Shown here in pieces: positions 40,833 through 50,091 of a DNA stretch of 64,000 nucleotides. The notes beneath the pieces were generated by a model. It was given only the letters and a program-made list of their open reading frames with translations. It did no database searches and was not told where the DNA came from. Positions within the stretch are counted from its first letter, which is position 1. Every line of letters begins with the position of its first letter. This stretch comes from an uncultured Latescibacterota bacterium (GTDB lineage: Bacteria > Latescibacterota > UBA2968 > UBA8231). The stretch lies in assembly GCA_958295495.1 (NCBI GenBank), contig OY282352.1:4658049-4722048 (forward strand), given 5' to 3'. The translations under genes were made by a program, and so were the position numbers.

Positions 40833-41657
40833 ATGCGCATTATCGACCCTCATGTACACGTATGGATCAACGATCCGGCGTTCCCGTGGCCGCAGGAAAA
40901 CCCCAATCCGCCCGCCGAAGACCACACCGCGGAAGACCTACTGGCGCTGATGGACGCCAACGGAGTGGAAAAGACCGTGCTGGTGCAGGTGATTCACTAC
41001 CGCTGGGACAACAGCTATGTCGCTCACGTCATTAAGCAATATCCCGACCGCTTCATGGCCGTGGGGCGCATCAATCCCCAAGACCCGGCCGCAGCCGACC
41101 ATATCTCGAGGTGGACGGAGGAACACGGCCTGCACGGGATGCGGCTCTCGCCGTCGCAGGATGCGAGCGGCGACTGGTTTAAGGGGCCGGGGATGGACCC
41201 GATTTTCGCCCGCGCTCAGGATTTAGGGATACCAATGTTGATCTTGACGGGGACGAGTCGGATGCCGGATTTGGCGCGGATTCTCGACCGCTACCCGGAT
41301 GTGGATTGCTGCATTGACCACATGGCCAGCGCCCATCCCGACAACCCAGAGGAGCGGCAATTGCTGATGGATATGGCCCGTTACCCCCGCGTGTACGTCA
41401 AGATCAGCCACACGTGGTCGCTGTCCAAGCAGGGCTATCCTTGGGCCGATACGCATGGGATGGTCGAAGAAGTATATCAGACCTTTGGGCCGCAACGCAT
41501 CATGTGGGGCACGGATTGGCCAGTGTGCCTGTCGAAGGCCGAATACGCCCAGCCCCTGACGGTGGTGCGCGACGAGATGAAATTCATCGCGCCGGAGGAT
41601 CTGGAGTGGGTGCTGGGCAAGACGGTGTTGAAGCTGTGGCCGTTCGGCGAGGCATAA
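40833..41657 (+). CDS. Amidohydrolase family protein (TIM-barrel lactonase/decarboxylase type)
   Basis: A 274-residue member of the amidohydrolase-2 group. IDPHVHVWI gives the HxH pair, VQVIHYRWDN, VDCCIDHMAS and the late Asp in IMWGTDWPVC complete the metal site. Related enzymes open sugar lactones or 2-pyrone acids or decarboxylate aromatic acids. It is followed after 1 base by the small oxidoreductase, which suggests a joint catabolic step. Confidence 0.87.
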   Translation: MRIIDPHVHVWINDPAFPWPQENPNPPAEDHTAEDLLALMDANGVEKTVLVQVIHYRWDNSYVAHVIKQYPDRFMAVGRINPQDPAAADHISRWTEEHGLHGMRLSPSQDASGDWFKGPGMDPIFARAQDLGIPMLILTGTSRMPDLARILDRYPDVDCCIDHMASAHPDNPEERQLLMDMARYPRVYVKISHTWSLSKQGYPWADTHGMVEEVYQTFGPQRIMWGTDWPVCLSKAEYAQPLTVVRDEMKFIAPEDLEWVLGKTVLKLWPFGEA

Positions 41658-41658
41658 G

Positions 41659-42525
41659 GTGCTGACCATCGGCATCGTCGGGGCGGAAAACAGCCACGCG
41701 GCAGCCATCGCCAAGGTGCTCAACGTCGAAAAAAGGGTGCGGGGAGTGCGGGTGACCCACGTGTGGGGCGAGACCGCCCAATACGCGCAAGCTGCTGCCG
41801 CGGCCGGTCAAATCCCGCACATTGTTCGCACGCCCGAAGAGCTGATCGGTCAAGTCGATGGGGCGGTGGTTGATCACCGCCACGGCAAGGAGCATCTGCC
41901 GGCGGCCCGGCCGCTGCTGGAGGCCAAGCTCCCGCTTTTTATCGACAAGCCGTTTTGCTATCGCCGGGCCGAGGGGAAGCGCTTTTTGGCGCGGGCCGAA
42001 AAGCTGGGCGTGCCGGTTTGCTCTTTTTCCACGTTGCCCAAACAGGCTGCTTACCGAGCCTTTGCCAAAAAGATGCGCCAGCTCGGCTCCATTCAGGCCC
42101 TAATTTCCACTGGCCCCTGCGACATCAAGTCAAAGTGGGGCGGCATCTTTTTTTATGGCATTCACCAAGTGGATATGGTGCTGCGCCTGCTCGGCACAGA
42201 TATACGCTGGGCCGAGATCCATCGCGGGACGGGTGCCAACCACACGGCCACCCTCACCTACCGCGACGGCTGCGTAGCTACCCTGAATTTGGTGGGGGGT
42301 GCTGCGTTGGGGTTCCATCTGAGCGCCATCGGCGAGAAGGGCCGCATTGACGAGCCGATCACGCCCGACGAAAGCCAGTATCTGAGCGGCATCCGCGATT
42401 TTTGCGCCACGTTCCGCACCGGCAAAACCGACGAGACCGCGCAGACCATGTTGGGGCCGGTGGCGGTGCTGGAGGCACTGGAGAAGTCCCTAATAAAAAA
42501 GAGCCGAGTGCGAGTGCCGCTATGA
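41659..42525 (+). CDS. Gfo/Idh/MocA-family oxidoreductase
   Basis: A 288-residue NAD(P)-dependent dehydrogenase from GTG 41659. The N-terminal Rossmann fold TIGIVGAENSHAAAIAKVL has no strict GxGxxG. DKPFCYRRAEG near residue 98 takes the place of the EKP motif (DKP). FYGIHQVDMVLRLLG supplies the substrate-domain His/Asp. It is shorter than usual (about 350). Its stop overlaps the start of the AAA ATPase gene as ATGA. Confidence 0.85.
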   Translation: MLTIGIVGAENSHAAAIAKVLNVEKRVRGVRVTHVWGETAQYAQAAAAAGQIPHIVRTPEELIGQVDGAVVDHRHGKEHLPAARPLLEAKLPLFIDKPFCYRRAEGKRFLARAEKLGVPVCSFSTLPKQAAYRAFAKKMRQLGSIQALISTGPCDIKSKWGGIFFYGIHQVDMVLRLLGTDIRWAEIHRGTGANHTATLTYRDGCVATLNLVGGAALGFHLSAIGEKGRIDEPITPDESQYLSGIRDFCATFRTGKTDETAQTMLGPVAVLEALEKSLIKKSRVRVPL

Positions 42526-43667
42526 CCGAGAAGACCATTCGCAGATTGAAGATCGAAAACTTCAAGAGCATTGACTCGTTGGAGGTGAAGGGGCTTGCTC
42601 CCTTTTCGGTATTCGCGGGGGCGAATGGCTCGGGCAAGAGCAATTTCTTTGACGCGCTGGACTTTGTCGGCCTCTTCGTGCGCGGAGGAATTGAAATCGC
42701 GCTAGGCGGGCACGGGGGCTTGGCAAATATCCATTCGGCTAAGCGCGAGGGCGCAGATTCCAAAACGTTTAGCTTTGAAATCGAATGCGATCTTTTGCAA
42801 CAGCAGGAAGAAACGCCGACGGCGTTTCACTATTCATTGAGTATTGACTCCCTCGACAGCGACCCCAATATCGAAGAATACTTGTACGTTAACGGGGAAC
42901 GAAGTATTGAGCGGATCAGGAGCAAGTTTGTGCATTGCGAAAATGGGACAGAGTGCTTGCTTGCAGGTGAGTTCCCCTCCATCTATTCGGTGCTTCCGCA
43001 TTTCCCAATCCATCCGCTTACCAAACTCTTGAGAAATTTGCATGTGTACAGGATTGAGCCTACGGACGCAAAGGAGCCGGATAAATCTGACTTCAATTCA
43101 AGACAGTTAGATCGCAAGGGGCACAATCTGGCGAGTGTCTTGAATCGTTTAGAGAGCGATCAGGAGATACGTGAAGAAATTCTGGACTGGATGGAAATGA
43201 TTGTCCCAGGAATCGAGAACATCCAGACTGAACAGCAGAGACTGGATGGCAGAATCGCTCTGCTATTCAAAGAGAAAGGGATTGAAAAACCGTTCCCAGC
43301 CCATCTGGTTTCAGACGGGACGAGGCACGCGCTCAGTTTGCTGGTCGCCGTGCTCGACGCGCCTTCAGGTTGCGGAATGACGTTGATTGAGGAGCCGGAG
43401 AGAGGGCTGCATCCCAAGGCCATCTACGAGCTGATAGATTTGATGCGGCAGCAGGCTGCGCCTGAAAATCCTATATGGTTGACCACCCATAGCGAGTCGG
43501 TTGTTCGAGTGCTCAATCTCGGCGAACTCATTCTCGTGGATAAAGTTGATGGCCGTACTACAATGAAGCAAGCCGATGCCGGGAACATCTCTCAAGAGGA
43601 CCTTGATCCATTGAGCCTCGACGAAGTGTGGCTTTCAAACCTTTTAGCTGGGGGATTGCCATGGTGA
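42522..43667 (+). CDS. AAA_21/RecF-like ABC ATPase of a two-gene defence-type module
   Basis: A 381-residue ABC/SMC-type ATPase. It has Walker A GANGSGKSN near residues 33-41, LVSDGTRHALSLL as signature, Walker B MTLIEEPERGLHP and the H-loop TTHSESVVRVL. The ATG at 42522 overlaps the previous stop. Its composition is visibly more AT-rich than the sugar genes around it. Together with the following DUF4276 protein it resembles the ATPase + TOPRIM pairs of AbiL, RloAB or PARIS type. Defence function is inferred from that architecture. Confidence 0.82.
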   Translation: MTEKTIRRLKIENFKSIDSLEVKGLAPFSVFAGANGSGKSNFFDALDFVGLFVRGGIEIALGGHGGLANIHSAKREGADSKTFSFEIECDLLQQQEETPTAFHYSLSIDSLDSDPNIEEYLYVNGERSIERIRSKFVHCENGTECLLAGEFPSIYSVLPHFPIHPLTKLLRNLHVYRIEPTDAKEPDKSDFNSRQLDRKGHNLASVLNRLESDQEIREEILDWMEMIVPGIENIQTEQQRLDGRIALLFKEKGIEKPFPAHLVSDGTRHALSLLVAVLDAPSGCGMTLIEEPERGLHPKAIYELIDLMRQQAAPENPIWLTTHSESVVRVLNLGELILVDKVDGRTTMKQADAGNISQEDLDPLSLDEVWLSNLLAGGLPW

Positions 43668-44245
43668 CTGTGGGGTTCGTGGTGGAAGGGGACTCAGACA
43701 AGTACTTGGTCGAAAGCGAGTTGTTTCGGAAGTGGCTACGCGAGGATTGCAACTTGGAAGTGATTGGTCGAGCCGTTAATGCCGCTGGCAATATGCGCAG
43801 CCATTATATCGAGGATCAGGTCAGGTTGCTCAGGCAGGAGAAAAATCCAGATAAGGTGGTTGTACTTGCTGACCTCGATCCCGATAGACGGGCGCCGTGC
43901 GTGCAAGAGCGCAAGAAGATCATTGGTTCCCGAGGCATTGATCTATTGGTAATTGTAAGGAAGGCGATAGAATCTTGGTTTCTCGCCGATACGGAAGCAA
44001 TGCGCCGATGGTTGGGCGACGACACCTTCTGCGAGGTTAATCCGGAAATGCTAACCGGAATGCCTTGGGATCGGCTGCAGGAACTCGGCCGCAAAAGGGG
44101 TAGAGGGCCGGGGACAAAAGTTCGTTTTTCGAGAAAATTCATTCGCGATCACAGATTTGATGTCAGACGGGCAGCCCGACACGACCAGTGCCCTAGTGCT
44201 CGTTATTTTGTCAAACGGCTTTGTGCGTTGGGCAATCCACGATAA
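43661..44245 (+). CDS. DUF4276 (TOPRIM-like) partner of the AAA ATPase
   Basis: A 194-residue protein. VGFVVEGDSDKYLVES is the DUF4276/TOPRIM start (Glu plus later Asp), VVVLADLDPDRR gives the DxD-like acidic pair, and VRKAIESWFLADTEAMRRWL is the conserved helical end region. It begins inside the last codons of the ATPase gene. It is probably the effector nuclease or trigger subunit of the pair. Like its partner it is poorer in GC than the neighbours, consistent with transfer. Confidence 0.8.
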   Translation: MVTVGFVVEGDSDKYLVESELFRKWLREDCNLEVIGRAVNAAGNMRSHYIEDQVRLLRQEKNPDKVVVLADLDPDRRAPCVQERKKIIGSRGIDLLVIVRKAIESWFLADTEAMRRWLGDDTFCEVNPEMLTGMPWDRLQELGRKRGRGPGTKVRFSRKFIRDHRFDVRRAARHDQCPSARYFVKRLCALGNPR

Positions 44246-44274
44246 CTTCAACAACACAAGGAGGAAGCAGGTAC

Positions 44275-45405
44275 ATGGCCATCCAACTCAAATCAGCAGA
44301 CCAAACCCACTACGACGCCATCGCCTTGGGCGAAGTGCTCATGCGCATTGATCCCGGCCCAGTGCCCACGGCCCGGGCGCGCACCGCCCGGATCTGGCAC
44401 GGGGGCGGCGAGACCAATGTCGCCGAGGGCCTAAGCTATTGCTTCGGCTTGCGCGCGGCAGTTATTACGGCCCTTGTTGACGACGGGATCGGCCGCAACA
44501 TCGAAAACCAACTGCGCGAAGCCGGGCTAGACACCGGGCATATCATCTGGTTTGACAACGGTGGCAAGGGCCAATTCAGCACCGACGCCAAGGGGACCTT
44601 GCACAACGGAATCAACTTCACTTGGGCCGGCAAGGGCCTTTTGCCTTCGGTGACCGAATACTATCGCGCCCATACCCCGGTGCGCGAAATCGGACCCGGC
44701 GATGTGGACTGGGACCATCTCTTAGGCGCGTTGGGAACGCGGTGGTTTAGCACTGGCGGGATTTACACCCTGCTCTCGGAGAAGACGGCCGCCTTGGCGT
44801 TAGAGGCCATGCAGAAAGCTGGCGAGCACGGTGCCGGCCGCTCCTTTGACCTCAACTACCGCTCCAAGGTTGAGCCGAACAAGGAGCGCGCCCGCCAGAT
44901 CAATCGCGCTATTGTGCCGCACGTCGAGTTCCTCGTCGGCAACCAAGACGACTTTGACGACGCGCTGGGCTACGAGACCGAAAAGGTGGCCAAGGACGCC
45001 AGCTTTGATCAGTGGTTGGCGATCTACACCAAGATGCTGCGCCAAGTCGCCAACGATTATCCGAACCTCAAGTACATCGGCACGCAGTTGCGCGGTGCGC
45101 TGACGGCCGATCGCATCAACTGGGGCGCGGTGCTCTTCGACGTTGAGGAAGGCGAAATCTATCAGGCGGCCGTGCGCGAAAACATCGAAATCGCCGATCG
45201 CACTGGCGGCGGCGACTCCTTTGCCTCGGGCGTGGTCGCAGCGCTGCTCAACGGCCGGGGGGCCGCCGACGCCGTCCAGTGGGGGGCCGCCCACGGCATC
45301 TTGGTGCAGGAGTGCATCGGCGACACCACCATGGTCACGCAAGACGACGTTGAAAAGGAAGTCGCCCGCGCCCTCAAAGGCGGCGGCGTTTCAGCACTTA
45401 GATGA
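44275..45405 (+). CDS. PfkB-family carbohydrate kinase (KDG kinase-like)
   Basis: A 376-residue ribokinase-type sugar kinase from ATG 44275 (AAGGAGGAA upstream). WHGGGETNVAEGLSYCFG near residue 40 is the substrate-side motif. DRTGGGDSFASGVVAALLNG near 310 is the C-terminal signature with the catalytic Asp. The N-terminus (DAIALGEVLMRIDPG) resembles 2-keto-3-deoxygluconate kinases. The hydroxyacid dehydrogenases and DapA-like aldolase in the region fit KDG-type sugar-acid breakdown. Confidence 0.87.
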   Translation: MAIQLKSADQTHYDAIALGEVLMRIDPGPVPTARARTARIWHGGGETNVAEGLSYCFGLRAAVITALVDDGIGRNIENQLREAGLDTGHIIWFDNGGKGQFSTDAKGTLHNGINFTWAGKGLLPSVTEYYRAHTPVREIGPGDVDWDHLLGALGTRWFSTGGIYTLLSEKTAALALEAMQKAGEHGAGRSFDLNYRSKVEPNKERARQINRAIVPHVEFLVGNQDDFDDALGYETEKVAKDASFDQWLAIYTKMLRQVANDYPNLKYIGTQLRGALTADRINWGAVLFDVEEGEIYQAAVRENIEIADRTGGGDSFASGVVAALLNGRGAADAVQWGAAHGILVQECIGDTTMVTQDDVEKEVARALKGGGVSALR

Positions 45406-45415
45406 GGAGCAGAAG

Positions 45416-46429
45416 ATGAAATTGTTGCAGTGGGGCATTTTGGCCGCGCTGGCCGCGCCGGCTATGGCCGAGGTCACAGTCGAGGAAATCGAGTACGAGG
45501 GCTGGGCAAACTCGCTTGAAATTGCAAATCCCGAGGTGCGCGTAGTCGTGGTGCCGGCCATTGGCCGCATCATGCACTATGGATTCGTCGGGGACGAAAA
45601 CATCCTCTGGTCCGATCCCAAGCTCCACGGTCAGGTGCTGCCCGATGGCCAACCCAATGTCGATGAGGAAGGCCAGTACGCGTGGACCAATTTCGGCGGC
45701 GACAAGGTCTGGCCCAACCAGCAGAGCGATTTTGTCAAAATCAACGGCCACTCTTGGCCGCCCGACCACGCTTTCGACGGCGCGGTACACGAGGTTGAGT
45801 TGCGGCCCGAGGGGGTGGTGCTCACCAGCCCGGTAAGCGAGTACAACGGCGTGCGCAGCGTGCGCGCAATCCGCTTGGCGGAACGGGGCACGCGCGTGGA
45901 AATTCACCAGCGGCTCGAAAAGCTGGCCCCGGCCAAGGTCGAGCCGTTGCGCTACACAATATGGAACGTCACCCAGATCCGGCCGCCCGAGCAGACCCTC
46001 TATCCGCTCAACCCGCACAGCCACTTTGATCTGCGCTATTGGCCCTTTGGCTTTGCCGAGAGTGCGGCCATGCGCAACTTCACCATTGAGGGCGACATTG
46101 GCATTTTTGTGCCCGACCCGGTGGAGGCGCAAAAGACCGGGGCCGACTCGGACCGCTGGCTGGCCGGCATTGTCGGCGACGTGGTCATGGCCGAATTCTT
46201 TCGCCGCGATGCGACCCAGCGCTACCCGGACGGCGGCCTGAGTGCCGAGGTCTATACCTGCCCGGAGTACACCGAACTAGAGTTGTTAAGCCCTTGGGTC
46301 TATTTGCAGGTGGGCGAGACCTTGACGCACGAGATCGCTTGGGAATTGCACCGCTTGCCAGCGGGCGCGACCACGCCAAAGGCGCGGCGACAAGCGGCTG
46401 TTGAATGGCTTGCCACGCGCTCGAAATGA
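45416..46429 (+). CDS. Secreted DUF4380-family protein
   Basis: A 337-residue protein with a signal peptide (LLQWGILAALAAPAMA, cleavage after AMA near residue 18). The mature start NSLEIANPEVRVVVVPAIGR followed by IMHYGF matches DUF4380, a beta-sandwich related to aldose-epimerase-like folds. GAGGAG precedes the ATG at 45416. Probably periplasmic and carbohydrate-binding or -modifying; no catalytic residues can be assigned. It lies between the sugar kinase and a hydroxyacid dehydrogenase. Confidence 0.78.
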   Translation: MKLLQWGILAALAAPAMAEVTVEEIEYEGWANSLEIANPEVRVVVVPAIGRIMHYGFVGDENILWSDPKLHGQVLPDGQPNVDEEGQYAWTNFGGDKVWPNQQSDFVKINGHSWPPDHAFDGAVHEVELRPEGVVLTSPVSEYNGVRSVRAIRLAERGTRVEIHQRLEKLAPAKVEPLRYTIWNVTQIRPPEQTLYPLNPHSHFDLRYWPFGFAESAAMRNFTIEGDIGIFVPDPVEAQKTGADSDRWLAGIVGDVVMAEFFRRDATQRYPDGGLSAEVYTCPEYTELELLSPWVYLQVGETLTHEIAWELHRLPAGATTPKARRQAAVEWLATRSK

Positions 46430-46440
46430 GGAGCTAGGAC

Positions 46441-47448
46441 GTGAAACCTAAAGTGTTGGTGGATCCAAGTGCTTATGCGCGGCCAGAGGACTTGGCGCGT
46501 CTGGGGCAAGTAGTAGAGGTCGTCGAGCCGACGGAGCGCCTGTCCGAGCGGGACTTTATCGAGGCGTTGACTGGCTGTGAAGGCGTGATCCGTCTCGGGG
46601 GCCGGCTGCCCGAGCTGACGCGGGCCGTGTTTGACCGGGCCCCCGACTTGCGGATCGCCGGCGTCAGCGGGGATCGCTTTGGCACGGGCATTGACTTGGC
46701 GGCCGCTGGCGAGCACGGCGTGCTGGCCGTGGATACAGACAATATTGCCTCGGCCGCGCCGGTGGCCGAGTGGGATTTGGCCCTGATGCTCTTTTGTCTG
46801 CGCAATGGGGCGGCGGTTTATCGGCAGATGATGGCAGGCGAGGAGCAGTGGGCGCAGGCGGGCAACGACGACTTTGTCCACGGCGAATTGACCGGCAAGA
46901 AGGTCGGCTTGGTCGGATGCGGGCACGTGGGGCAGCGGTTGGTCGAGTTGCTAGGCCCCTTTCGGGTGGAGCTGCGCGTGGCCGATCCGTATTTGTCCGT
47001 GGCCGTGGCCGCGGAGTTGGGCATTGTGCGCGGCTCGCTCGACGAGGTATTGCAACACGCCGACATCCTCGTCGTTCAGGTCCCCCACACGCCCAAGACC
47101 GAAAAAATGATCGGGGCGCGGGAGCTCGATTTGCTGGGCTGTGGCCGCATCCTGATCAATTGCTGTCGCGGGCCGGTCGTGGATTACGGGGAACTGACGC
47201 AGCGGCTGGCACGGGGCGAGCTAATTGCCGGACTCGATGTCTTCGACCCAGAGCCGCTGCCCCAAGACAGCCTCTTGCGCCACCTGCCCAACGTCTTTGT
47301 CAGCCCCCATATAGCCTGGTATGCACCCGAGACGTTTGGCCGCTATTTCTCGGTGATGGTCGATGAATTCGTGCGATTCTTTAGTGGGGAAGGGCTGCGG
47401 TTTGAACTGACGCGGCGGATGGTTGACATCCGGCACGGGAGAATCTAG
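46441..47448 (+). CDS. D-2-hydroxyacid dehydrogenase (phosphoglycerate dehydrogenase-like)
   Basis: A 335-residue NAD-dependent dehydrogenase from GTG 46441 (GAGGAGC upstream). Rossmann motif VGLVGCGHVGQRLVE (GxGxxG intact) near residue 155; NCCRGPVVDYGEL has the substrate Arg; LDVFDPEPLP has the catalytic Glu; FVSPHIAWYAPE has the catalytic His. It would reduce or oxidise a 2-keto/2-hydroxy acid in the sugar-acid pathway. Unlike the protein at 1-740 all glycines are normal. Confidence 0.88.
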   Translation: MKPKVLVDPSAYARPEDLARLGQVVEVVEPTERLSERDFIEALTGCEGVIRLGGRLPELTRAVFDRAPDLRIAGVSGDRFGTGIDLAAAGEHGVLAVDTDNIASAAPVAEWDLALMLFCLRNGAAVYRQMMAGEEQWAQAGNDDFVHGELTGKKVGLVGCGHVGQRLVELLGPFRVELRVADPYLSVAVAAELGIVRGSLDEVLQHADILVVQVPHTPKTEKMIGARELDLLGCGRILINCCRGPVVDYGELTQRLARGELIAGLDVFDPEPLPQDSLLRHLPNVFVSPHIAWYAPETFGRYFSVMVDEFVRFFSGEGLRFELTRRMVDIRHGRI

Positions 47449-47450
47449 CG

Positions 47451-47483
47451 AAAAAAGGGGCAGGTCTGCGGCGACCTGCCCCT
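47451..47483 (-). terminator. Terminator of the beta-hydroxyacid dehydrogenase gene
   Basis: A 10-bp stem (GGGGCAGGTC with GACCTGCCCC, 47457-47466 and 47473-47482). On the minus strand it is followed by TTTTTT, so it ends the leftward gene. It lies between two converging stops and may also slow plus-strand transcripts. Confidence 0.8.
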
Positions 47484-47493
47484 CGGAAAGCGA

Positions 47494-48426
47494 TTACTGC
47501 TTGGTGCCTTTGCGGCCGGGAAAGGTCAGCTCGGCAATGCCCGATTTGTCGAGGTCGCCGAGGCCCAGTTTTTTCATTTTGTCGTATTGGCGCTTGGTCG
47601 CCTGTGCCAGCGGTAGGCTGAGCTTATTTTGGCGGGCCAGCGCGAGGGCAATGCCGGAGTCCTTGGCCGCGTGGTCCGCGGAAAAATAGCACTCGTGATC
47701 GCGGAGGGTCATGTCCTCGCCGTCGGTCTCTAGTACCCGCGAGTTGGCGCCGGTTTGGGAGAAGACCTTCATCAGCGTCTTCAGATCCAGCCCGAGGGCT
47801 TGTCCTAGGCCCAAGCCCTCGGCCAGCCCAGCGGTGTTGATGTTCATGACCATGTTGACGAGGGCCTTGACTTGGGCCGCTTGGCCGGCCGGGCCGATAT
47901 AGCGCAGATCGACGCTCAGGGCGTCGAGGATGGGCCGGACGCGGTTGAAGACGCTGCGCTTGCCGCCGCACATCAGGTACAGGGTGCCTTGGCGCGCTTG
48001 GGTGATGCTGGAGGCCATGCAGCCTTCGAGGGAGGAGGCACCGACCGTTCCCGCGCGCTCTTCGACCTCGACGTGGACTGCCGGCGAGATGGTGGCGCAG
48101 TTGATAAAGGTCGTGCCTTTGGCCTTGGCCAACAGGGAGTCGCCAGAAGTGGCAAAAATGGAGCGCATGGCCGCGTCGTCGGTGACCACGGTGATGACCA
48201 CGTCGGAGAGGGCCGTAACTTCGGCCAGGGTCTGGGGGGCGGCGCAGCTAAGCTCTTTGGCTAGTTTGCCGGCGGCGCGGCTGTTGGCGTCGGATACGGC
48301 CGCGATGTTGAAGCCCTTGTCGTTGAGGTTGCGGGCCATGTTGGCCCCCATCCGCCCGACGCCGACAAAGCCGATCTGAAAGTCCTTTTTGCCCTTTTTG
48401 CTTTTGGTGGATTTTCTTTTTGCCAT
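47494..48426 (-). CDS. Beta-hydroxyacid dehydrogenase (3-hydroxyisobutyrate dehydrogenase family)
   Basis: A 310-residue protein from ATG 48426 (GAGGAG upstream). An unusual lysine-rich N-terminal tail of about 15 residues (AKRKSTKSKKGKKD) precedes IGFVGVGRMGANMARNL. NCATISPAVHVEVEE is the substrate motif, AQVKALVNMVMNINTAGLAE carries the catalytic Lys, and ADHAAKDSGIAL is the C-terminal cofactor/substrate segment. It oxidises beta-hydroxy acids such as tartronate semialdehyde or 3-hydroxyisobutyrate types. It diverges from the TIM-barrel isomerase at 48559. Confidence 0.87.
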   Translation of the reverse strand: MAKRKSTKSKKGKKDFQIGFVGVGRMGANMARNLNDKGFNIAAVSDANSRAAGKLAKELSCAAPQTLAEVTALSDVVITVVTDDAAMRSIFATSGDSLLAKAKGTTFINCATISPAVHVEVEERAGTVGASSLEGCMASSITQARQGTLYLMCGGKRSVFNRVRPILDALSVDLRYIGPAGQAAQVKALVNMVMNINTAGLAEGLGLGQALGLDLKTLMKVFSQTGANSRVLETDGEDMTLRDHECYFSADHAAKDSGIALALARQNKLSLPLAQATKRQYDKMKKLGLGDLDKSGIAELTFPGRKGTKQ

Positions 48427-48558
48427 TTTGGTCTCCTCGTTGAAGGGGTAAAATGTTCTAGCCGCCGACCTAAGGGGTCGGCGCAATGCCAATTGCGGGC
48501 CGAATGCGATGGCCCATAACATACTGAGCGCGTTAGATATATTCAATAGAGGTGTGCT

Positions 48559-49350
48559 ATGAAAGTAGGAATCACGCAGATCGTTTTGGGAAACATGTCG
48601 CTGGAGGACACGCTGCGGCTGTGTGCGGACGCCGGCTATCAAGCCGTGGAGTTGGTCTTTGCCGAGGGCAAGGACTTGGCTCCGAGCATGAGCGCTGGCG
48701 AGATCGCGCAGGTCGGGCAGCAGTGCGCGGACGCTGGCGTTGAAATCGGCAGCGTCATCGTCTGGTACCAAGAGCGCGGCAACCTGCTCAGCCGCGATGC
48801 CGGCGAGCGCGAGCGGTGCCTCAAGTGCTTGCGGCGCTCGCTTGAGGTCGCCAGCGCGCTGTCGGTTGATGGGGTGCTTTTGCACCCGGGCCAGCTAGAG
48901 GCCGAGGGCACCTATCAGCAGGCTTGGGATGGGTTGCGGGACGCGCTGAGCGACGCGGCCCCCTTGGCTGAGGAAATGGGGGCGGCCATTGGCGTGGAAA
49001 ACGTCTGGAACAAGTTCCTGCTCAGCCCGCGCGAAGCCCGGCTTTTCGTCGATGAAATCGGCAGCGAGTGGGTGGGTGTGTACCTCGACACGGCCAATAT
49101 GATGGCCTACGGCTACCCAGAGCACTGGATCCGCGAGTTGGGGCCGCGCATCAAGAAGGTCCATTGCAAGGATTTTCGCCGCAGCGAGCACCGCTTCGTC
49201 AACCTGCTCGAAGGGGATACAGACTGGCCGGCGGTCATGGCCGCCCTGCGAGTGGTGGGATACGATTCCACCCTGATTCACGAAGTGGGCGGCAGCCGCG
49301 AGGAACTTATCGATCTCGGTGCGCGAATGCGCCAAATCGCCGCTTTGTAA
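48559..49350 (+). CDS. Sugar phosphate isomerase/epimerase (xylose-isomerase-like TIM barrel)
   Basis: A 263-residue AP endonuclease-2-type TIM barrel. VGITQIVLGNMSLEDTLRLC, GIENVWNK-like GVENVWNKFLLS (metal Glu), VYLDTANMMAYG (Asp), KKVHCKDFR (His) and IHEVGGSREEL (Glu) give the metal ligands. It probably isomerises or epimerises a keto sugar or hydroxypyruvate-type acid. AGGTG precedes the ATG. It starts a run with cupins, MATE and DapA-like genes. Confidence 0.85.
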   Translation: MKVGITQIVLGNMSLEDTLRLCADAGYQAVELVFAEGKDLAPSMSAGEIAQVGQQCADAGVEIGSVIVWYQERGNLLSRDAGERERCLKCLRRSLEVASALSVDGVLLHPGQLEAEGTYQQAWDGLRDALSDAAPLAEEMGAAIGVENVWNKFLLSPREARLFVDEIGSEWVGVYLDTANMMAYGYPEHWIRELGPRIKKVHCKDFRRSEHRFVNLLEGDTDWPAVMAALRVVGYDSTLIHEVGGSREELIDLGARMRQIAAL

Positions 49351-49368
49351 ACTTGGGAGGAATGAGAC

Positions 49369-50091
49369 ATGGTGTACATCATCAATTGGCGCGACATCCA
49401 ACCCAACATAGCCCATCTGAGCGCTGTGCATTGGGGCGGGTTGCGCGACCGCGAGGGCGAGGACGACCCCGATCCGCGCCATTGCCTAGAGCGCCTACAG
49501 GGCTTTGCCCGCCACGCACTACAGGGCCGCAAGAACTCGGATTACCACAAGCACGCAAACCTCGAACAGGTGTACTACGTGCTCTCGGGTCGCGGCCACG
49601 TGCTCTTTGACAAGGAGCGCTTTCCCGTGCAGGAGGGCGACGCGGTGTACCTGCCGTCGGGCGTCCATCACCAGATGTTTAACGACACCAGCGAGGACTG
49701 GCTCGAACACCACGTGATCAGCCAAAGGATCGCGGCCAACAGCGGAGAGTTTGCCATCCGCAACTGGCGCGATGTGCCGGCGGTGGGCGACGGCGCGGGC
49801 GCGGTGCGCTGGCACCAGCTAGGCCCGGTCGGCGAGCAAGGGGTGGGTTTTACGCAGGGGCTACGCTCCATCGACCGCGAGGCCGTACAGCCGCGTGGGC
49901 AGGCGGTCGAGCGATGCTGCGCAGAGCTGGAGCAGGTCTATTACGTGCTGGAAAACAGCGGCGTCTTGGAGGCCGATGGCGACGCGCAGGAGATTCGGGA
50001 AGGGGATATGATCCACCTGCCACCGGGTACGCGCTACGCGATCCGCAACCCGTACGCCGCGTGGCTTTCCTACCTCATCATAGCGGCCTGA
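49369..50091 (+). CDS. Bicupin protein, second cupin degenerate
   Basis: A 240-residue double cupin. The first barrel keeps its metal motif: DYHKHANLEQVYYVLSG and then GVHHQMF (His, His, Glu, His). The second repeats EQVYYVLENSGVLEADG and LPPGTRYAIRN but lacks the histidines. A small-molecule-binding or isomerase role is likely; the substrate is unknown. GGAGGAA precedes the start. Confidence 0.82.
   Translation: MVYIINWRDIQPNIAHLSAVHWGGLRDREGEDDPDPRHCLERLQGFARHALQGRKNSDYHKHANLEQVYYVLSGRGHVLFDKERFPVQEGDAVYLPSGVHHQMFNDTSEDWLEHHVISQRIAANSGEFAIRNWRDVPAVGDGAGAVRWHQLGPVGEQGVGFTQGLRSIDREAVQPRGQAVERCCAELEQVYYVLENSGVLEADGDAQEIREGDMIHLPPGTRYAIRNPYAAWLSYLIIAA

Noticed and set aside
48463..48483. Short hairpin (GCCGACC/GGTCGGC) upstream of the beta-hydroxyacid dehydrogenase as a riboswitch or terminator
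   Set aside because: Too small for a riboswitch and without T-run; could be an operator but nothing else supports it.
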